A stretch of 64,000 nt of DNA from Polytrichum commune (lineage: Eukaryota; Streptophyta; Polytrichopsida; Polytrichales; Polytrichaceae). The stretch spans positions 50,552,758-50,616,757 of the forward strand of contig OX485805.1 in assembly GCA_950295325.1 (NCBI GenBank), written 5' to 3'. The translations under genes were made by a program, and so were the position numbers. How positions within the stretch are numbered: the first letter of the stretch is position 1; every line of letters begins with the position of its first letter. The notes under the pieces are model-generated. The model was not told where the DNA came from, ran no database searches, and was given only the letters and a program-made list of their open reading frames with translations. This document shows, piece by piece, positions 57,614 to 64,000 of this stretch.

Positions 57614-60600
57614 TGAAGACATTGACATCCTTCTAGCTTCAATATCTTGTAAAAAAATATTCATGATCATAATCTTCTTTTTTTCTCTCCTCCGATTCAA
57701 AACAAATGTAGATGTAATTGGATGAATGTCCTTTAGTTAGTAAAACATGTCTATTAGTTTTGATAGTGAATAAACTAACAACCATGCTTCAAGTAAATCT
57801 ATACTTATTTATGAACCTTGGACCGTATGAAATTTTATATACACATAGTTTATCATGATTTATGGGCGGATCTTGTTGTAGAGATAGTCGATGGTAGCCT
57901 TTGATTTGGAGTGTGTCGCTTGTTGGAAAATTGAAATACGCCGCAATGAGGGACTTGTATTTTGATCAAATTTTCTTCTCAATGCACATATAATTAGGAT
58001 TCCCATCATACATGATTCTAGTTTTCTTCCCACAATTCCATTTTTTCAATTTTAAATTTAAAAAAAAAACAATCGCATGTATCAACAACACAACCTTGTG
58101 CACAATCGTTTTTGGACAAACCATGTGTTTAAAGCCTGATTTAAACTCATGGTCTTGTCAAAATATCATCTAGATGACATATTCCGCACATCATTAGACA
58201 AGTCTTCAACTGCACTAACATGTTGACTCGTCAAATTTCCTTCTAAAAGGGGTGAATGTTCACAACACCTACCAAAGGGGAGGGTGGAAAATGTTGATGA
58301 TAATTTTAGAGCCTAGGAATTGCCATTTCTAACCAACTCCTAAATCGAAGTCAACGACCCCCAAAACAACGTTTACTGATTTTAAATTGGGATGAATCAA
58401 CGACCAACTAGAAGGGTAGCATGGAACTTACTATTGCCCTCTCGGTAGGTGTTAATAAAAAAAGCAAACCGGTTCAAAACCTTGGAACTCACCAATCTTG
58501 AGACCACCCAAAGATGAAGGATGGAAAAGAAGAAGGGTTCTCTTTGGGAAACTTATTATGAGCCCGGCATGCAATCTACCCCGGGTGTAGATTTCGGAAA
58601 AGATAGAATATAGATGGGGGGCCATGAAGCATGTTCTTTGTTAAAAAGCCTGACAAGTTTTTTGACAATTGGTAAACCCTACGTGAAGGCAAGTCATGCC
58701 TCGTTCGTTTGATGTGAAAATCCAAACTTGACCAACCGACCCCGAAAGAAAAGTTTTTTTATATGTATATATACTACTACTCTCGCTACTTTAACTTGTG
58801 GTTCAAAAGAACGGCCACCCAAGTCCGAAATTGCAAAGAAGAAGAAAAATTGTACGTACTAGCCCGAAAAAACAAAATGAAATTTCAAGCTTTTGCCCGA
58901 AAGGAACTTACCCTCTCCATAAAGTGAAAAATTCAATGTAGGAGAACATGCGGTGGTTCCCCACGATCGATTAACTCCACATGTGGCATTCTTCCAACTC
59001 TTTTGAACCTTTTTAAAAAAAATTAAATTTTCACAAACGTGTAATTTTCCACAATCTTCGTCAATTTTCTTATGCCTTCGAGAATGTTTGAAACATACTT
59101 TCTTCATTAGATCGCGTCAAAATGACAAGGACCCTTTCAACGGCTTCGGATTCACTTTGGTAGTTTATTCTTCTCCTCATTAAGCGCCCGTTCCTCATTT
59201 GTCATGTGTGTGTGTGGGGGTTTTTTTTTTACCATAGAATTACATGACGTAACAAAGAAATCTTTGACTATGCACGGTGGCGTCAATCAATATGACGACA
59301 AATCCATTTTGAGATGCAAAACTTTCTATGACGTGTGCTTAGGAAGTACCAAATGTTGTGCCGACCTTTATGTATAGATCGTAACTCCGCGTTAAAAACG
59401 TGAAAGTAAATTTTGATCACGTTGATCTCCATTTTTTATTGTATTTAGTGCCACTTACTATTCACAGTTACGTAGTGCTACAACTTTTCACTGCTAATGT
59501 AAATTTTCACGAAGTAAAGATGTCCATATTCTCTAATACCCAAACACCCCACTTTGACATTTGTTGTAAACAAAAATGATGTCTCTAGTAAAGAATTAGT
59601 AGCATTGTATAATTTCAAATGGTAGGTGACACTAGACACCATGTCCCTTTGCCACGTTGTCATTGGATTTTGTTCAAGGGCATTGGGCATCATCATAACC
59701 CTTGTTGTCTCGGATATACATTCGTGACCAATCATGATCAAATGCTTTTGATTTGAAAGATATAATAATTACATGTCAAAAATGCTAAACCTTAAACGTT
59801 AATCTCATCACCCCTCCCCCCCCCCATCACTAAGGCGATGTGAATGCCTCCTGTGTGGTCAAGGGCTAGGAAGATCTTAGCCGTCCATTGTGACCTGAAA
59901 AATCTAAAGGCTCCTATGTTGCCCGAGCTTCTGGCTTCTCTCCCCTCGCATAGAACCTGAATAACTTTATGTTGGATGAAATCTCCACCTCCATCCACTC
60001 ACAAATATTGGATGAATTTTTTTAGACTAAGTCCTTTATTAAAAAGGACTTGCAGAGGAGATGATGCCAACGGGGGGGGGGGGGGGGTTGAACTTCTACC
60101 TCTTCCTTCTGAAAGGCAAAAATCAAGGGTACTAGCCATCAACTCCAAGCCCCTTTTGATGACCCGACCTTGAAATGAAATGAAATTTAACCACTTGTAT
60201 GAGAAATTCAAAATCCCACACAAATGCTCTCATACAATGGGATGAACAATCAACCCCTTCATCTTGCAAACATTGATTTTCATCCATCATGATTTTTTTT
60301 CAAGTTGCCCGAGCAATTTTGTAGACTGTAAGATGGGGCTTTGTGAATGGATGGCTTGGATATGGTCTGCCCACAACCACACACCCTCCATTCACAGTGC
60401 CACAGTGACATGTCCTCCCACCCTTGAGGAATGACTTACCTACTCAATCATTTTCATAAGCTTTGGGAAATGTTGTGTAGTGTACATGAAACTTTTTATT
60501 ATTATTTTGAATTGAGTTTGGGGTTCGACCAATCCTCAAAATTAGTTGAAGTCAATAACCCAACTTACTAGGTAAAAAATAGAATAAAAATTGCCAAAAC

Positions 60601-61599
60601 TTGGAGCTATAAGTTGTTGTTTCAAGTATGGGGAAGTAAATTGCCATGATCGCACTTGATGAAGACCATGTGAAGCCCCATGTGTGTCACTTGAACTCTT
60701 ACTTACAAGACGACCTAACTTACCACCTACAAAAACACTTGCCTTATTTTATGATTTAGCACGGTGCAATAAAAAGCATGAGATTTGTTGTACCCGAATG
60801 TGGTGAGCCAAAATGTGTAACGGTTCGTGACCCCCCCCCCCCCCCTTACTTCCGTTGCAGAGCAACTCATAAATTCAAGTACCATGGAAGTTTGGTGTGG
60901 AGTTTGGGACCCATAAATTGTTGATTTAGTGTGTTTAAGGAAGAATAAATGAATGGATGATGGATGACCTTTGCCTCCCATTATTCAAGTTCATAATTAT
61001 GGATGCAACCCGGCTTTCGACTATATTTTGTCCAAGCTATTCGATCTTAAGGATGGATGAAGTACTTTTGAAGAAGCTTTTGAATGGATATTGGAAAGAT
61101 GGAAAGTTGTTAAATTACAAATGAAGTAGGACACTCAATTACAATATATGGTGTGGGTAAGGGGGGGAAAAGAGGGGGGGGGGGTTGGCACCCTCCCTTC
61201 ACTTAACATATACACATATGTTCTTATTATTAAAATTATTATTATTACTACTACTACTATTATTATTAACTTGTTTTGTCCTCACCAAATAAAAATTTGA
61301 CAACAAAAAAGAGGCCTTCCTCACCTATGGACCTCTTGTGACATTGAGACTAAAAGGTAAGCTACAAATGTTTATAATAGAGACTACTAACTCCACATGC
61401 ACTTTTAACGGTTGGATGGGGTTGCGAATCATCTTATCCAATTGGTCACTATGAATAATGAAGATTTTTTGTTTTGTTTCAAGTGTCAAAATTGGAGTTG
61501 AGATGGAAAAGTTATAAGAGGTCAAACTGAAGATTCTCTTTCACTTCAAGCATGAATCAAATGGACCCTCCCAATCATATGAACCAATGAATCTAGAAT
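57611..61599. other. Gene-poor non-coding region
   Basis: A/T-rich. Carries a family-C MITE (about 59435-59645; inner ends ACTTACTATTCACAGTTACG and ATTTCAAATGGTAGGTGACA) and homopolymers C10 (59816-59825), G16 (60072-60087), C15 (60831-60845) and G11 (61174-61184). A TTA/CTA trinucleotide run lies at about 61230-61270. No gene recognised. Confidence 0.45.
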
Positions 61600-61770
61600 G
61601 GTGTCCTTCTTTTGAACGCATAGTCCAATCTTATCGTAACTTCATTGCGTCTTTCCGGTGTCCTTATTTTGAGCACATAGTCCAATCTCATTGTAACTTC
61701 ATTGTGGCTTTACGGTGTCCTTACTTTGAACACAGAGTCCAATCTCATTGTAACTTCACTGTGTGTTTCC
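61600..61770. repeat. 57-bp tandem repeat, three units
   Basis: Units begin GGTGTCCTT at 61600, 61657 and 61714, each with GAACACATAGTCCAATCTCA-type sequence and GTAACTTCATTG. The next position (61771) begins AGTGTTTGTT, already diverged. Reverse complement resembles the family-B/A segment AGATTGGACTATGTG.TCAAAA. Confidence 0.9.
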
Positions 61771-63100
61771 AGTGTTTGTTCATAAGTACAAGCCTTGCCA
61801 TATAGCACTCAAATATAGGCATCTACATGAGACTAGTTTTCCATTAAGTCATGTAAAGCTTAGGCACTATGTCCTATCCTATACCAAGGGGACTCTTGAA
61901 CATGGTAGGCCCTAATAAGCTCACACTCACATCCCTAGGGGTGGACTCTTCATTGAAATTTTAAATGATGTGTATGGTGACCCCTTATATATAAGAAATT
62001 TACAGAGAAGAAAAATCTACGCGTACTGATTGTAGGCTCAAAAAAGGACTCATGTTATTGTACTAGTTTTTCAATTTAATGTGATAAATGCCTCCACTAC
62101 ATACACAAAATTTAAATCATGAAATAAATAGGCATTTCTTACATATAAAGTCCACTTTCACTTTCCAATGAGAAAGTCATTGAACATTTTTTTCAATACA
62201 TATGATATAACTCATGATAATTTGACCCCAAAACACATGGCATTTGGATGAAATAAGATAAAATGAATGAGACTAGCACATCTATTGTCAGTTTTTTCTC
62301 TAAACCTTAGGGTCCTTTCTATACATCTACCTTTACCTCAAAATTCTTAACAACCTTTTTAAATGTACACACTAGAGAAAAATAATACCTCTTCCTTAAG
62401 TATATTATGTATGCTAATGCCTCAAATTATACACATGTCTACACTCATATTAGTTTGCACATACTATAAAGAATCCATCCCCGAGCTCACATCAATGCAA
62501 ATATGCCAATCCTCATTTTTATTTATTTTTCCTTCTTATTTCTACTTTAGCAAAAAACAAAGTTATCCTTACAAGGTTGTGAACAACCATCAGGTGTGTA
62601 GAGATGCACTTTTTCTTCAGTGTTTTAGCATAAAATTCTCTGGTTCTAATAACTTCCCCACATATAAGCATGCTAAACCCACCAACCTCGCGGCTGTTTA
62701 AAAGTTTCCAAGCTCAATTTACAGACTCCCAAGAAAAACGATCAAACGTGAGACTAAACTCTAGCGAGGTCAAGAATATGAAGCAAAACTCTTTGACTTT
62801 TGTATATTCATAGGAGTCTAACACTTGAGACTCAAACAATCTATATACAAGAGTAGAAAAGAGTTTGAATGTGAGATTTTATTATTATTGATTTATCTAT
62901 TTTCTCTTGTGTTTCATCCCCTATCCCGGCATTTCAAGGATTTCTTTAACACATGTCAAGTTACTATTGTGGCCTTCCAACCAATAGGCTATGATTGCCC
63001 AAAAGAATTCTTAACTTCACAAGCATAACCTCACCTTCACCTCACCTTGATAATGGTGCACAAGCGTGACAATACTTTCTAACTTGGTCTTGGGTTTTAA
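61771..63100. other. Non-coding spacer
   Basis: A/T-rich, no gene or clear repeat recognised. Confidence 0.35.
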
Positions 63101-63109
63101 GTAGTTCGT

Positions 63110-63260
63110 CTCCTTAATTGGACACCTATATATGAGTGGTATCTGGCATGGCTTGTACTTAAGATAGGTATCAAAAGAACAAGATTGGACTATATCCTCA
63201 AAATATTGATATCCTTCTAGGATCAAGCTTCAACAGAAATGGGAGGGTCTATGTGATCAC

Positions 63261-63291
<31 letters not shown>

Positions 63292-63470
63292 ACTACTCTT
63301 TGCTTTTACCTCTTATAACTTTTGCATCTCAACTCCGAATCTATAATTTGAAACGTTGGTCTTTGTGATTTACAACTACTAAATTTGTATGAGACGATTC
63401 TCAATCTGATCCAACCACCAATTTTTTTTTAATGAGAGTTGGAAGTGCCCACAATAGGGCCACATTTCTT
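63110..63470 (+). repeat. Family-B repeat with internal A29 run
   Basis: CCTTAATTGGACACCTATAT to ACTCCGAATCTATAATTTGAAA and TTTGTGATTTACAACTACTA, with core AACAGAAATGGGAGGGTCTA at about 63233. A perfect run of 29 A occupies 63261-63289, within the element rather than at its end. Confidence 0.6.
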
Positions 63471-64000
63471 AATGCAAATATTCACACGAAAACCGTAACT
63501 TGCACACACATCACTTATCAAAGAGCCAAACAATTTGCGGAAATTCATACCGACATGTAGTAATTACACCCAATTTGTAGTCTAAAGATCTAGGCCCCGA
63601 TGTACCAAGGTTTTTCATGCCATGATGTGTTTTGGATTGGTTTGGGCCAATGACGCGTGAGCGTTCATTAATAGTGGGGGGGCCCAAGTTGCATAGGTGC
63701 TTTGAATGGGGATGTGACCCCCTTCCAACCGGATTAAAACGCACGGGTTTAGTAGTAATTGATGCACACAATTTGTACAAGTGGACAAAACACATGACTT
63801 CCTCTCACGTACACTAGGGAACACGTGTTGATTAGTGTGGCCCACACTATTTAAGGCGACGAGGTCCTACAATTTATTACACACTCAAAGTACATTAGGT
63901 ACACACCCACATGTTATTTTGTGAACATCTCTCCTCTCACACAATTGAGAGTTTGTCTCCCAACACTCAAAACGAAGTTACTTACAAACCACCGTCCGGG

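Noticed and set aside
57390-57725. Open frame crossing the (TA)16 run, and a tRNA-like GGTTCAATTCCC at about 57503
   Set aside because: The Tyr-Ile tract is microsatellite-derived, and no acceptor or T-stem pairing could be made for a tRNA.

Overview
This is a 64 kb piece of plant nuclear genome. The evidence is spliced genes with GT-AG introns of roughly 0.1-1.7 kb, plant-type proteins (a membrane-anchored GH28 polygalacturonase, U2AF35 with an RS tail, a ubiquitin C-terminal hydrolase, a two-part methyltransferase-like protein), a Ty1/copia relic and many small terminal-inverted-repeat elements. The lineage cannot be fixed from the sequence alone. The abundance of degenerate MITE-like repeats and long poly-G/poly-C tracts suggests a repeat-rich land-plant genome.

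Layout. 1-1.4 kb: the last two visible exons of a plus-strand gene I do not recognise. 2.1-4.7 kb: a short, internally deleted copia element between two LTRs of about 231 bp. 4.7-10.9 kb: degenerate tandem and dispersed repeats. 12.2-13.0 kb: an intronless F-box gene behind a duplicated upstream segment. 18.3-20.9 kb: U2AF35 on the minus strand, six coding exons. 21.3-22.6 kb: a 276-bp tandem array whose fourth unit is split by a TA-flanked MITE. 22.6-27.4 kb: repeats, including a strong 107-nt hairpin. 27.6-30.3 kb: ubiquitin C-terminal hydrolase, nine coding exons, complete catalytic residues. 31.3-32.8 kb: an intronless methyltransferase-like gene. 34.2-39.3 kb: polygalacturonase, five exons. 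40-64 kb: a gene-poor tract of LINE ends, a 948-bp TIR element, a hAT-like MITE, minisatellites and at least eleven poly-G/poly-C runs of 10-16 nt.

The intact genes are unrelated housekeeping or cell-wall functions (splicing, deubiquitination, SCF-type ubiquitination, pectin hydrolysis) and do not form a pathway. The most notable structural theme is repeated local tandem duplication beside or inside genes: the F-box upstream region, the polygalacturonase 5' end including a nine-codon uORF, polygalacturonase intron 2, and its 3' flank. A LINE 3' tail also abuts the last splice acceptor of the polygalacturonase gene. No clearly new enzymatic system was found. The candidate novelties are the duplicated uORF/start cassette, the transposon-adjacent splice acceptor, the hairpins and the undescribed TIR families.
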